In this document: positions 53,224 through 62,001 of the stretch, piece by piece | Position numbering within the stretch: position 1 is the first letter of the stretch | How the letters are laid out: every line of letters begins with the position of its first letter | Assembly: GCF_014639235.1 (NCBI RefSeq) | Contig: NZ_BMFU01000018.1 | Coordinates: 1-64,000 of the forward strand | Reading direction: 5' to 3' | From: Paenibacillus silvae | GTDB lineage: Bacteria > Bacillota > Bacilli > Paenibacillales > Paenibacillaceae | Length of the DNA: 64,000 nucleotides | Notes under the pieces: generated by a model | The model's database searches: none | What the model was told of the DNA's origin: nothing | Seen by the model: only the letters and a program-made list of their open reading frames with translations | Translations under genes and position numbers: made by a program

Positions 53224-53988
53224 TTACCCCTGCCGTTCTTCTTCCAATATTTCAATATCATAAGCTGCCGGATCAAGCATGCCATCCGAATCAGGCGCGA
53301 GGACCTCGCGTTCACGATCATCAAGCTCGGCACCCGAGATAAGATCAGACATATCCTCTATCAAATAGGCTATATTATCATGCGGATTGGGCAAATAATG
53401 CTTTACCTTGGAGATTTGATATGCATCATCCATAGCATAAGTGAGAATATGAAACTCATTATACATAGATGATAGTTGTTTGATCTCTTCTTTTACACGA
53501 GTCACCTGATTTAATGGAATAGGCAAGGAAAGCTGCACCACCTCTTCGGACTGATGCAATTCATGATATGAAGAGTCCGTCGGAAATTTCAGATCTGCAT
53601 TAATTTTCGACAGGTCATGTAAATACGTACGCAGTGCATCTTTACGATCCATGCCTGCAGGTAATTTGGCCCGGGAAAAGCATTTTTCATTAAAGTAGGC
53701 TGCATTTTTAATCAAAAACAGAACTTTGGAGTCCTTATGTGTAAATTGAAGGTAATCCCAGGTTAGACCTGCTTTGGACTTTTTATGCGTGAATGCCTGT
53801 CCATCATATTCCTTAAAATATTCTGCGATTTTACTCTCAATAAAATTCCCCTTTGTCCAGGCAAAGGCTGAACTAATCTCCATCCGCTCTCGTCGATCTA
53901 TACGGTGCTCAATATATTCTCGGTACCCTTCGATAATAGCTTTAACAATAATCTCGCTATGCTTAGGCTTGAATTTATATTGTTCCAT
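53224..53988 (-). CDS. Unknown protein paired with the HTH-metalloprotease gene
   Basis: 254 residues with no signal peptide or membrane helix. The N-terminal half has charged helices and WDYLQFTHKDSKVLFLIKNA; the middle contains VVQLSLPIPLNQVTRVKEE; the C-terminus is acidic. I do not recognise a family with confidence (a DUF5986-like domain is possible from memory). GGAGTG precedes the ATG. The co-directional, closely spaced HTH/ImmA-IrrE gene suggests that the two form an effector-regulator or toxin-antitoxin-like pair. That is inference from arrangement only. Confidence 0.7.
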   Translation of the reverse strand: MEQYKFKPKHSEIIVKAIIEGYREYIEHRIDRRERMEISSAFAWTKGNFIESKIAEYFKEYDGQAFTHKKSKAGLTWDYLQFTHKDSKVLFLIKNAAYFNEKCFSRAKLPAGMDRKDALRTYLHDLSKINADLKFPTDSSYHELHQSEEVVQLSLPIPLNQVTRVKEEIKQLSSMYNEFHILTYAMDDAYQISKVKHYLPNPHDNIAYLIEDMSDLISGAELDDREREVLAPDSDGMLDPAAYDIEILEEERQG

Positions 53989-54075
53989 CTATATCACTCC
54001 GATTCAGAAGGTATAAAGGCTCCTTTTATTTTAAATGATATACAGCGTAGAAGATATGATTTTTTTCTTATATTT

Positions 54076-54615
54076 TTAAAGTGAATGACTCTGTGCCCAT
54101 TGCATCAGTCGCTTTTTGGTGATCTTTCCATGTGACGTATGCTCTACAACCTGCCCCTGATCCAGCAGCAGCACCTGCGGGGATTCATGGCGAATCTCGG
54201 TCTCTTCAGCAATACGGCGTGACAGCGGACGGTTCTCAATGACTTTGACGATGCGATACTGCATGTTTTGTTTCGGGTCAGAAGCATTGGCGCCGACAAA
54301 AGCCATAAATTCCCGGTACCCACGCGCGCTGACAGGGCAGGTAGTGCTGTGTTTCAACAGAAGCACCGGATGCTCCCGGGAATCGAGAAGCACCTCTTCC
54401 CAATCCTGCGTTTTGTGCAGTTCCAACACATGCTCGCTTAACATGTCATGCGAATCAGCGCCTGTTCGCTTGCTAACCACTGAACCGATGACCACCCCCA
54501 GCGCAGCGCCAAATGCGATACCCAGCCCGATCTGCCCGGTGGCTGTACCGATACTGACCCCGATTGCCAAGCCGACCGCCAGCCACAGGGCTTGATGATT
54601 TACCTTTTTCTCCAC
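54076..54615 (-). CDS. ytxJ: YtxJ-like bacillithiol redox protein with an N-terminal membrane segment
   Basis: About 179 residues. The C-terminal 115 residues match YtxJ, a thioredoxin-fold bacilliredoxin-like protein: LLLKHSTTCPVSARGYREF with active Cys93, and ESPQVLLLDQGQVVEHTSHG. The first 50 residues are a Gly-rich hydrophobic segment (LAVGLAIGVSIG, GIAFGAALGVVIGSVV) resembling a glycine-zipper membrane domain, which YtxJ of B. subtilis lacks. GTG at 54615 has GGAAGGGTGG 6 bases upstream. A candidate extended -10 promoter lies at 54728-54736. It may remove bacillithiol from oxidised proteins at the membrane. Confidence 0.8.
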   Translation of the reverse strand: MEKKVNHQALWLAVGLAIGVSIGTATGQIGLGIAFGAALGVVIGSVVSKRTGADSHDMLSEHVLELHKTQDWEEVLLDSREHPVLLLKHSTTCPVSARGYREFMAFVGANASDPKQNMQYRIVKVIENRPLSRRIAEETEIRHESPQVLLLDQGQVVEHTSHGKITKKRLMQWAQSHSL

Positions 54616-54727
54616 CAAAACCACCCTTCCTCAAGTATGTATCAAGCATTTCAGTTGTGTAGATTTAATTAACGATGGCCTTCACGGACATGCATCTGAC
54701 AGAGACTCCAACCCACATTTTGATCAA

Positions 54728-54736
54728 ATTATAGCA
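54728..54736 (-). promoter_or_regulatory. Candidate extended -10 promoter of the YtxJ-like gene
   Basis: On the minus strand TGCTATAAT is a full extended -10 element. No good -35 box is present, as is common with extended -10 promoters. It lies about 110 bases before the start codon. Confidence 0.5.
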
Positions 54737-54788
54737 CAGCCCTCTGCACCCGAGCTTTCAGAATCTGCATCTTTCGGGGTTCTAATTG

Positions 54789-54797
54789 TGATACACT
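54789..54797 (+). promoter_or_regulatory. Candidate extended -10 promoter of the 286-residue protein gene
   Basis: TGATACACT resembles an extended -10 element, with no clear -35. It lies 55 bases before the preferred ATG at 54852, divergent from the YtxJ promoter. Confidence 0.4.
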
Positions 54798-54851
54798 GGT
54801 GTTAATTTGGAAACGATGAACATAAGAGCAGCTGAAAGGCGGAAATTCGAT

Positions 54852-55712
54852 ATGACATACGCTTTTACCATTGAACCACCGGATTATTACGCACTGGATA
54901 ACGAGCAAGAGTTAATAGCCAAATGTCAGGAGTGGGGCCTGATCTCGGCCAAAGCCACCAAACTCAAAACGTTCTATTATAAAGGAAACGGACAGAATCT
55001 GCCCTGCACCATTCTCGGCTTTGTAGATCACATGACGGCAGTCATCGAGCTGGATAACGGACAAAAGCATTGTATTCACCCTTCGTATCTGAAAGAAATG
55101 CAGGCCTCCGGCTACAGCACACGAGGACTAAGCGGAGCGGGGACAGAGCCAGGAACCGAACAGGATGCATCAGGCCAAAGTGCTGAAGCTATTGAACAAA
55201 CCGCTGAGCCTGCCGATACCTCTGATCAAGCTGACGCACCGGCCCGTTCTTATGATATGGAAGAAGATGAAGATAGCGAGGAATCATCCTCCAGACTCAA
55301 GGGTGACCCTGATGGCCTGGTGGAGGAATACATCGGTCCTCAGAGCGGTACAGGTACAGATGCAGAAGCCAAACCTAAAACCAAAGCGGCACCGAAGGCC
55401 AAAGCCGTCAAAATTGATCTGCCCGATGGCAAAGTGAAGATGAGCGCAGTGGTCAAAGAATTTACGACGGTACCGAATCATTTCTCGGATAATGACGATG
55501 AGGTCATCATTTACGAATCCGTCACTATTACGGAGCCGGAAGTGATCGAGGTCGGTGACGCGTGGTCCAGCCATAGTGCAACGATGAAGAAGCAGGAGCT
55601 GGAGGTCGGTGACGTGCTCACGTTTGAAGCGAAAATCATCAAGAAAAAGCTGACCCGCAACCCGGTGCCTTATAAAATCAACAACCCGTCCAAGATTCAG
55701 AAGGAAGAATAG
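54852..55712 (+). CDS. Protein of unknown function with acidic and KA-rich linkers
   Basis: About 286 residues. Residues 1-90 form a compact N-terminal domain (AFTIEPPDYYALDNEQELIA, LPCTILGFVDHMTAVIELDN). A long disordered, acidic Ser/Asp/Glu-rich stretch follows (about 95-180), then KTKAAPKAKAVK, and a C-terminal beta-rich domain of 100 residues (VIEVGDAWSSHSATMKKQEL). I do not recognise a family. The layout of two domains joined by acidic and Lys/Ala-rich linkers suggests nucleic-acid or protein binding, but that is speculative. The ATG at 54852 has AAAGGCGG 9 bases upstream. A strong terminator follows. Confidence 0.7.
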   Translation: MTYAFTIEPPDYYALDNEQELIAKCQEWGLISAKATKLKTFYYKGNGQNLPCTILGFVDHMTAVIELDNGQKHCIHPSYLKEMQASGYSTRGLSGAGTEPGTEQDASGQSAEAIEQTAEPADTSDQADAPARSYDMEEDEDSEESSSRLKGDPDGLVEEYIGPQSGTGTDAEAKPKTKAAPKAKAVKIDLPDGKVKMSAVVKEFTTVPNHFSDNDDEVIIYESVTITEPEVIEVGDAWSSHSATMKKQELEVGDVLTFEAKIIKKKLTRNPVPYKINNPSKIQKEE

Positions 55713-55741
55713 TTTCTATTTTTATGAAAAATTAACCCGAA

Positions 55742-55780
55742 AAACCTCCATGCTACTTGTAGCTGATGGAGGTTTTTTTA
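55742..55780 (+). terminator. Terminator after the 286-residue protein gene
   Basis: AAAACCTCCAT pairs with ATGGAGGTTTT, with a nested GCTAC/GTAGC stem in the loop, and seven T close it. Confidence 0.9.
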
Positions 55781-55882
55781 GCAATTACTTATGAATTGGC
55801 TGTATTCCCCAGCCTTTATTCAGCAACATGCCGATCCGTTTTCCCATACCAGAAATGATACAATCCCCGTTTAACGAGATAC

Positions 55883-56311
55883 TCAGGCTTGTTCTGCTGC
55901 TGCACTGATTTGGAACAGCACGCCAAACTTGTCGGTTACATTACCGTAAGCCGGGCTCCAGAACGTCTCCTGAATCGGCATATTCACTTTACCGCCCACT
56001 TCAAGTTTACGGAAAATGTTCTTCGCTTCCTCAGCCGTGTCCGTATTGACTGTAATCGTGATATTATCTCCAACGGTGTGCGGCATACCGGGCAGTGTGT
56101 CCGACAACATCAGCACCGAGCTTCCAATTTGCAAAGAAGCATGCATAATCCAGTCTTTGGCTTCCGGCGGAATCGGATGATCCGGACTGGATGGACCTTC
56201 TCCGAAAGTCTGCATTGCAAGCACTTCCGCACCAAATGCCTCTTTATAGAACTCGACAGCTTCACGCCCATTCCCGTTGGTTACAAGGTACACATTCAAG
56301 CTAATTGCCAT
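55883..56311 (-). CDS. PhnB-like VOC family protein
   Basis: 142 residues with the vicinal-oxygen-chelate fold of the glyoxalase/PhnB group: NVYLVTNGNGREAVEFYKEA and FGAEVLAMQTFGE at the N-terminus, and the closing ETFWSPAYGNVTDKFGVLFQ. Members of this group include uncharacterised metal-dependent enzymes and non-catalytic binding proteins; no reaction can be assigned. A single gene with AAGGAGATG upstream of the ATG. Confidence 0.88.
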   Translation of the reverse strand: MAISLNVYLVTNGNGREAVEFYKEAFGAEVLAMQTFGEGPSSPDHPIPPEAKDWIMHASLQIGSSVLMLSDTLPGMPHTVGDNITITVNTDTAEEAKNIFRKLEVGGKVNMPIQETFWSPAYGNVTDKFGVLFQISAAAEQA

Positions 56312-56494
56312 GGATTGTTCATCTCCTTGAATTCATTTAATCATATGGTACAGGCTCGTTGCGACAAGAGTATATAGGAATGCATCGTCCGCTGACAAGC
56401 ACAAATTTCCCACTATATTCGCACGCCTTGACAGAGCTATATTTCTCCAAATATGCTAAAGATATTCCCTGCTCTCACCATATCTTCTCTATTC

Positions 56495-56535
56495 AAAAAA
56501 AAGCCACTCTTCCGAGCATTATCGGTCAAGTGGCT
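56495..56535 (-). terminator. Terminator after the small HTH gene
   Basis: On the minus strand AGCCACT pairs with AGTGGCT, with an inner CCGATAATGCTCGG stem, followed by eight T. Confidence 0.85.
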
Positions 56536-56600
56536 GTAAATGTTTTATTCTGTTAGTACCCTGCTGAACAGGGAGGCACCGCCTTGTATTCTATGATTGA

Positions 56601-56825
56601 TCAGGCCTTCACAATACGATCGATCTCACTTTTTAACAAAAGGTATCGATGCACACTTCTCATAATAGGTACCTTGGTGAGTTTATTTTTATCAACATAC
56701 AGCTTCATCTGGTCTTTACTCAGCCCCAGCAGGTTGCCCGCTTCAGTCACTGTCAGCACCACTTCGGGATTCGTTGCGTTAAAGGTCTTCTTTACCTTCT
56801 GGTTCCAGTCCTCAAATACCTGCAT
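56601..56825 (-). CDS. Small helix-turn-helix (excisionase-like) protein
   Basis: 74 residues. The central VVLTVTEAGNLLGLSKDQMK then LYVDKNKLTKVPIMRSVHRYL resembles the winged HTH of excisionase/MerR-like small DNA-binding proteins. There is no integrase or other phage gene nearby, so a role in excision is not supported; it is more likely a small chromosomal regulator. It has its own terminator. Confidence 0.65.
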   Translation of the reverse strand: MQVFEDWNQKVKKTFNATNPEVVLTVTEAGNLLGLSKDQMKLYVDKNKLTKVPIMRSVHRYLLLKSEIDRIVKA

Positions 56826-56961
56826 AGATCTGTACCTCTCCTATCCATAGCCAGTTATGTTCAGGCTGAATACACTCAGTATACCATACTTGTGATCATT
56901 GGAACTTATGCCTCACCCGTGACTCTCAGGTGTTTATTGGAAAAGGCTTTGCTCCACATGT

Positions 56962-56985
56962 CAAAAAGAGCCGCGATCTCGCGGC
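56962..56985 (-). terminator. Terminator at the end of the GH3-GH38-isomerase operon
   Basis: On the minus strand GCCGCGA pairs with TCGCGGC across a 2-base loop, followed by CTCTTTTTG. It lies about 55 bases past the last gene. Confidence 0.85.
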
Positions 56986-57040
56986 CCGGAAGGGATAACA
57001 TGTCATTTGATATTTGCACAGCATACTCTGGCAACCCATT

Positions 57041-57922
57041 TTAGGCTTCGTCCCAGAAGCGGCGCAGATTGTCCATGGCGATTTTGGAAGCGGCTTTGCA
57101 TTCCTCCATGCCTTCGAACTCCACCGTGATATTGCCATCATAGCCGGAGTCTTTGATCAGCTTGACGATTTTGCGAATAGGAATATCCCCTTGACCTACA
57201 ATTGCACCACGCAGGAAGTTGCCATAGGTTGTCGTGAACCACTCCCCTTCCCCTGGATGCTCGTCATATGGACGGAAGTAGAAGTCTTTGAAATGGATAA
57301 GCGAAGCATACGGCAGATTGTTCATCACTCCGATGATCGGGTTCTCATCCACACACATAAAATTGCCGATATCCAGCGTCGTTTTGAAGTTTGGTCGATC
57401 GACAGCATGCAGCACCCGCTGTACCCGATCACTGGCCTGTACGCTGAAGCCGTGATTCTCAATCGTAGTAGTCATTCCATACTGAGCTGCGTAATCCGCA
57501 ATGATCTGGCTTCCTCTGACCATCAGCGGCAGATGCTGCTCGAACCAGGCAATCGTTGTACTCTCCTTCGGCAGCCTGAAGGCAGTAACGTCATGGCGCA
57601 GATGCCGAACACCCATAAGGTGTGCCACATCCACATGTCTCTTGACCCGGGCCACCTCTTCTTCAAAAGCCTCTTCTGTCTCCTGCACAAAATTAGCCGG
57701 CATGGAATAGTTCGACAGCTCGATGCCCGCAGCTGCGGCTCGCTCCCGAATGGCATGGGCAAGCTCATGATTGTCCTCCACGGTATATCCGTAAGGCACC
57801 ATCTCCATATGCTCGCCGCCGTTTGCTGCAATCCAGTCAATGACATCCAGCACCGTCATGGCTCCCGAATTCAGATCATTCAACAAACTGTACGTGCTCA
57901 GGCCAATCTTCATCTGCTCCAC
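57041..57922 (-). CDS. Sugar phosphate isomerase/epimerase-like TIM-barrel protein (second)
   Basis: 293 residues of the AP endonuclease 2-type TIM barrel. Metal-binding strands are visible: TTIENHGF (Glu), TTLDIGNFMC (Asp), SLIHFKDFYF (His/Asp) and ITVEFEGMEE (Glu). The family includes sugar epimerases, isomerases and inosose dehydratases; the substrate cannot be named. It lies 3 bases after the sister gene at 57926-58804, and both follow GH38 and GH3 glycosidase genes. It probably handles a sugar released by them. Confidence 0.88.
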   Translation of the reverse strand: MEQMKIGLSTYSLLNDLNSGAMTVLDVIDWIAANGGEHMEMVPYGYTVEDNHELAHAIRERAAAAGIELSNYSMPANFVQETEEAFEEEVARVKRHVDVAHLMGVRHLRHDVTAFRLPKESTTIAWFEQHLPLMVRGSQIIADYAAQYGMTTTIENHGFSVQASDRVQRVLHAVDRPNFKTTLDIGNFMCVDENPIIGVMNNLPYASLIHFKDFYFRPYDEHPGEGEWFTTTYGNFLRGAIVGQGDIPIRKIVKLIKDSGYDGNITVEFEGMEECKAASKIAMDNLRRFWDEA

Positions 57923-57925
57923 TCC

Positions 57926-58804
57926 CTATCGTCGATATCGCTCAATGAATTGCACGGCTTTACGAATGTCCACTTCCGGCTGGTGACCTACCTCACGCTC
58001 AATAGTCAAATACCCCTTATACCCAATCTCCTGCAGTGCGGCAAAATACGCATCAAAATCAACTGCCCCTTCACCCAGCGGCACTTCCCGGAAAAAGGTA
58101 CCCGAAGCGACCATTTCAGCAATTTTTTCATGATCCATAGGCGCATACCCCACCGCACCGTATACATCGCGCGGATCAACCTCTTTCAGACGCAAACCGT
58201 CCTTCACATGGGTGTGCACGATGTAATCCTTGAGCAGCTTCACACCCTGCACCGGATCATCCCCGGTGACCATCACCATATTGGCCGGGTCAAAATTGAC
58301 GGACACTCCGTTTGTGGAGAGTGTGTCCAGAAAGCCTTTCAGATCAGCAGCCGTTTCCGGTCCAGTCTCAATGGCAAAGTAGGCGCCTGCGCTTTTCGCA
58401 TATTGCCCCAGCTCCTCACAAGCGGCGTGCAGGGTGGCATATACCTCTGAGGAGGCATCATGCGGGACAATCCCGATATGCGTAGTTACAATATTTGTGC
58501 CCAGCTCAAGAGCCAGATCGACAATTCGCTTCGATTTTTCCACTTTCCATGCATTATCCGCCTGAACCTGAAAGCCGTGACCGCCCAGATCGCCAACCAG
58601 CGCTGAAATCTCGAGCCCCAGACCATCAATGTAGCTTCGAAGCTCTTTACGTGCCGCAGCAGACAGATTTTCGGGGTCCATCTCCCCCTTCACCGCATAG
58701 ATCTGCACACCTTCTGCACCTGCGTCCTTGGCTTTGATCAGCCCTTCCCTGACCCCTACGCCAAAGCTATCCACGATGACACCGATCTTGTTCGTTAATT
58801 TCAT
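57926..58804 (-). CDS. Sugar phosphate isomerase/epimerase-like TIM-barrel protein (first)
   Basis: 292 residues with the same fold as its downstream neighbour. Metal-ligand strands are FAIETGPE, NFDPANMVM, VHTHVKDG and LTIEREVGHQ. The N-terminal KIGVIVDSFGVGVREGLIKA is typical. The two paralogues share the fold but little sequence, so they are probably sequential enzymes rather than a recent duplication. The AGGTACGACATG context gives GGGAGGTACG before the start. It follows the GH38 gene by 86 bases. Confidence 0.88.
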   Translation of the reverse strand: MKLTNKIGVIVDSFGVGVREGLIKAKDAGAEGVQIYAVKGEMDPENLSAAARKELRSYIDGLGLEISALVGDLGGHGFQVQADNAWKVEKSKRIVDLALELGTNIVTTHIGIVPHDASSEVYATLHAACEELGQYAKSAGAYFAIETGPETAADLKGFLDTLSTNGVSVNFDPANMVMVTGDDPVQGVKLLKDYIVHTHVKDGLRLKEVDPRDVYGAVGYAPMDHEKIAEMVASGTFFREVPLGEGAVDFDAYFAALQEIGYKGYLTIEREVGHQPEVDIRKAVQFIERYRR

Positions 58805-58890
58805 GTCGTACCTCCCGCGAATGATTGGATGGATAATCCTGTTTTTTAAACACGCTCAGCCCATTGTACGTTCGATACCTATTATATACA

Positions 58891-61800
58891 TCAGCTCAAT
58901 GGAACAAGCTTCACCGATTTGATCTCAAAGGGCCTGAAGGTCAGTTCAAAAGCTCCGTCTTCACAGGCAAGCGACTCTAACTCATCCTCCAGCAGATTGA
59001 TGATGGACGCACGGACATGCTGTTCACTCCACTTCACCTGCACCTTCTCCCGCCCTCCACTTGATTCATAGAATCGGAGCACTGCGCCTGTTCCGTCTTC
59101 CGATACCTTGATTGTATCCAGAATGACATGTTCACTCTGGAATTGAAGCCAGCTGTGTCTGGAAGGCTGGGTGCCCCTATGCGGAGTCGCCGCAACAACC
59201 TGCACAGGATGATTCAGCTCCATGGCGCGCTGCACAACACTCGCCTGACGCCAGTCTCCCGCATGCGGCAGTACAGCGTACGTGAACTCATGCTGCCCTT
59301 GATCGGCGTGCACATCCGGCCATTTGGGCGCTCGCAGGAGGGACAGGCGGATCATCCGATCCTTGATGTCATAACCATACTTGCAGTCGTTCAGCAGACT
59401 GATGCCGCTGTTACCCTCCGAAAGATCAGCCCAGCGATGCCCGCAGACCTCAAACTGTGCCCGTTCCCAGCTTGTATTGTTATGGGTCGCACGTTCCAAG
59501 GCACCAAACGGAATCTCATACGTTGCTTTGGCTGCCACCAAATCTGCCGGGAATGCTACCTTGAGCAGCTTGTGGCTCTCGTTCCAGTCTACACTTGTCT
59601 TGAAATCTACCCGGCGCTGGTGATGATACAGAATCACATCCTGGCTAATCTGCGAATCGTTCAGCTGCCAGCGAAAACGCAGTACATCCTGCACAGCGCT
59701 GCGCTGTACAACCTCTCTGGATACGAGCTGAACAGTCCCCGCCCGCTGCGATTCAAATCGCGGATCAATGTCCCACGCATCCCAGTATGTCGGTCGGTCA
59801 TGGAAAAGCTGCCATTCATTCGCTTTGTCTCCCGGCTTCAGCCATTCACGTTCTACCGTTTTGTCATACCATCTCGTGATCTCGCCCAAGTCGTTGAACT
59901 CCAGCGTGTAAAATGCAGTTTCCCATCGAGCAGGAATTGGCTCCAATCCGGATTGCTCCGCGATCGAAATAACGTCCTCCGACTCTCGAAGCCATATCGT
60001 GCTGTACCCGAAAGCCGGAATGGAAGGAACAAGAATATGCAGACTTGCCCCGCCTTCATAATGCTCGGCCTCACTAACCAAACGATTGCCAGGGCAATCA
60101 TACGCTATCATTCCGGCCAGCTCCGCTCCCCCGGAGATGCAGATCACTTCACTGCGCTCCCAGCCAAGGCTGTTGAAGATCACGTACGGTGTGCCAGGTA
60201 CTTCATCTGTTGTAACGGTGTTGGTGAGTGCGCCAAGTGTATGCTGTAGGACGTCATTGCCCATGGAAAACACCTTCGTATATTCCTCGGCAGAGGTAAC
60301 GTATACTTCAGGGATGGACGTGCCCGGGATGATGTCATGGAACTGATTCAGCATCATCAGCTTCCAGCCTTCATCCAGTACTCCCTTGTTATGCGTGACC
60401 CTGTTGTCATCTGCCCCGAACTGGCTCCAGATCTCTGCTTCGCGATAGAGCACCTCGGCCTTGCGATTACTTCGTTTGTTCCTCGCATGGGTTGTATAGG
60501 TTCCGCGGTGCAGCTCCAGATACAGATCACCATGCCACTTCGGCAGTGTCGGTTCACCTGCCTCAATGCCTTCAAAAAATGCCCCGGCCGTGCTGAATCT
60601 GCTGACAGGCTGCCCCACCATCAGGTGAGCACGCTCGGCAAACTCCACCATCTCATGCGTCACACCGCCGCCGCCATCGCCATGACCATAGAGCAGCATC
60701 TGCTCCGGATGTACGTCCTTTTGTTTGAAGGACTGCCAGTGCTCATCAACATCCTTGGGACGTGTATGCTCGTTCACACCATGGTTGAGGTAAGCCAGCA
60801 CGGATGTACCGTCAATCCCTACCCAGTCGAACAGATCATACGGGAACACATTCGTATCATTCCAGTTTAATTTGGTGGTCATAAAATAAGGAATGTCCGC
60901 AAGCCGCAAAATCTGCGGCAGTGAAGCGCAATACCCAAACGTATCGGGCAGCCACTCGATATTTGAACGCTTGCCAAACTCTGACTGATAAAACTGCTGC
61001 CCATACAAAATCTGGCGCACAAGCGATTCCCCGCTTGGAATGTTCAAGTCCGGCTCCACCCACATGCCGCCAACAAGCTCCCAACGCCCTTCGGCAATCC
61101 GAGCCTTCACCCGTTCATACAGCTCTGGATAATGCTCCTTCACAAAAGCATATAACTGGGGCTGGCTCTGGGAATACACAAAATCCGGGTACGTGTCCAT
61201 CAGTGTGCACATCGTAGAGAACGTTCGGCTCGACTTGCGCACCGTCTCCCGTACAGGCCAGAGCCAGGCCACATCAATGTGAGACTGTCCAACCAGATGC
61301 ATAAAGCCGCTTCGGTACTGCTCCGGGTCTGCCTGCTGTACGTGCTGAGCGAGTCTCTGCTCCAGTTCCTGCAGCCACATTCCATCCTGCCAACGACACG
61401 GCTCATGATTCATCTCATCCATCACCTGATGCATTGCCCGGATCAGTGCTGTGCGCTTGGCATCTTTCTCCGGCAGGACCTGCAACGATTCGGAGAGCAC
61501 CATTATGCTGTACATCAGGCTCTGGAGCGGTTGATTCACATGCACCAGTGCAGCTCGTATCCCCTGAATGGGAGGCTGAATCACTGCCTGCCGATTGAGC
61601 GGATCATGCGGTTCAGGGATCGGGTCATACAGTTCGATCTCCAGCTTCGGTTCAGCGCCCACACGCTCTATTGGCAGAGGCACAAAGGAATGATTGCGAT
61701 CCAGTCCGTGATAAGGAACCCCATTCACCTTGAGCAAACCTTCCCCGCCCGCTTCAAAAAGAAATCCGACAGCCTGGCCCTGCCACGTCTCGGGAATCTG

Positions 61801-62001
61801 CACGGTTTTGCTCAGAAAATAGGTTGTTCCGTGCGTGCTGTTTAACGGATTTAAAGGCTGCGTTACTGTTGCCTCCACCACGTACTCATATTCTCCCGGC
61901 AGCATATATCGGGCTCGCTGCATCTGCCACTCTGGAAGTTCTACCACATCCAGCCACTGCCGATGCTTGATATCTTCAATGAATCGTTGAATTCGAATCA
62001 T
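58891..62001 (-). CDS. Alpha-mannosidase, GH38
   Basis: About 1036 residues. Family motifs are GQSHIDVAWLWPVRE with metal-binding His and Asp, and IEWLPDTFGYCASLPQIL with the nucleophile Asp region. A helical bundle and large beta domain follow. GH38 enzymes remove alpha-linked mannose with retention, using zinc. No signal peptide is present, so it probably acts in the cytoplasm on imported oligosaccharides. The ATG at 62001 (MIRIQRF) overlaps the GH3 stop by 4 bases and has GGAGGTGA 4-7 bases upstream; a longer frame to 62037 is rejected. Confidence 0.93.
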   Translation of the reverse strand: MIRIQRFIEDIKHRQWLDVVELPEWQMQRARYMLPGEYEYVVEATVTQPLNPLNSTHGTTYFLSKTVQIPETWQGQAVGFLFEAGGEGLLKVNGVPYHGLDRNHSFVPLPIERVGAEPKLEIELYDPIPEPHDPLNRQAVIQPPIQGIRAALVHVNQPLQSLMYSIMVLSESLQVLPEKDAKRTALIRAMHQVMDEMNHEPCRWQDGMWLQELEQRLAQHVQQADPEQYRSGFMHLVGQSHIDVAWLWPVRETVRKSSRTFSTMCTLMDTYPDFVYSQSQPQLYAFVKEHYPELYERVKARIAEGRWELVGGMWVEPDLNIPSGESLVRQILYGQQFYQSEFGKRSNIEWLPDTFGYCASLPQILRLADIPYFMTTKLNWNDTNVFPYDLFDWVGIDGTSVLAYLNHGVNEHTRPKDVDEHWQSFKQKDVHPEQMLLYGHGDGGGGVTHEMVEFAERAHLMVGQPVSRFSTAGAFFEGIEAGEPTLPKWHGDLYLELHRGTYTTHARNKRSNRKAEVLYREAEIWSQFGADDNRVTHNKGVLDEGWKLMMLNQFHDIIPGTSIPEVYVTSAEEYTKVFSMGNDVLQHTLGALTNTVTTDEVPGTPYVIFNSLGWERSEVICISGGAELAGMIAYDCPGNRLVSEAEHYEGGASLHILVPSIPAFGYSTIWLRESEDVISIAEQSGLEPIPARWETAFYTLEFNDLGEITRWYDKTVEREWLKPGDKANEWQLFHDRPTYWDAWDIDPRFESQRAGTVQLVSREVVQRSAVQDVLRFRWQLNDSQISQDVILYHHQRRVDFKTSVDWNESHKLLKVAFPADLVAAKATYEIPFGALERATHNNTSWERAQFEVCGHRWADLSEGNSGISLLNDCKYGYDIKDRMIRLSLLRAPKWPDVHADQGQHEFTYAVLPHAGDWRQASVVQRAMELNHPVQVVAATPHRGTQPSRHSWLQFQSEHVILDTIKVSEDGTGAVLRFYESSGGREKVQVKWSEQHVRASIINLLEDELESLACEDGAFELTFRPFEIKSVKLVPLS

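Noticed and set aside
56601..56825. Phage excisionase and integration site
   Set aside because: No integrase, attachment repeats or other phage gene was found nearby, so it is only a small HTH protein.
57014..58450. 478-codon frame on the plus strand
   Set aside because: It is antisense to the two TIM-barrel genes, whose conserved metal-binding motifs are intact. Composition is that of a shadow frame.
59128..60249. 373-codon frame on the plus strand
   Set aside because: It is antisense to the GH38 alpha-mannosidase and has no recognisable domain.
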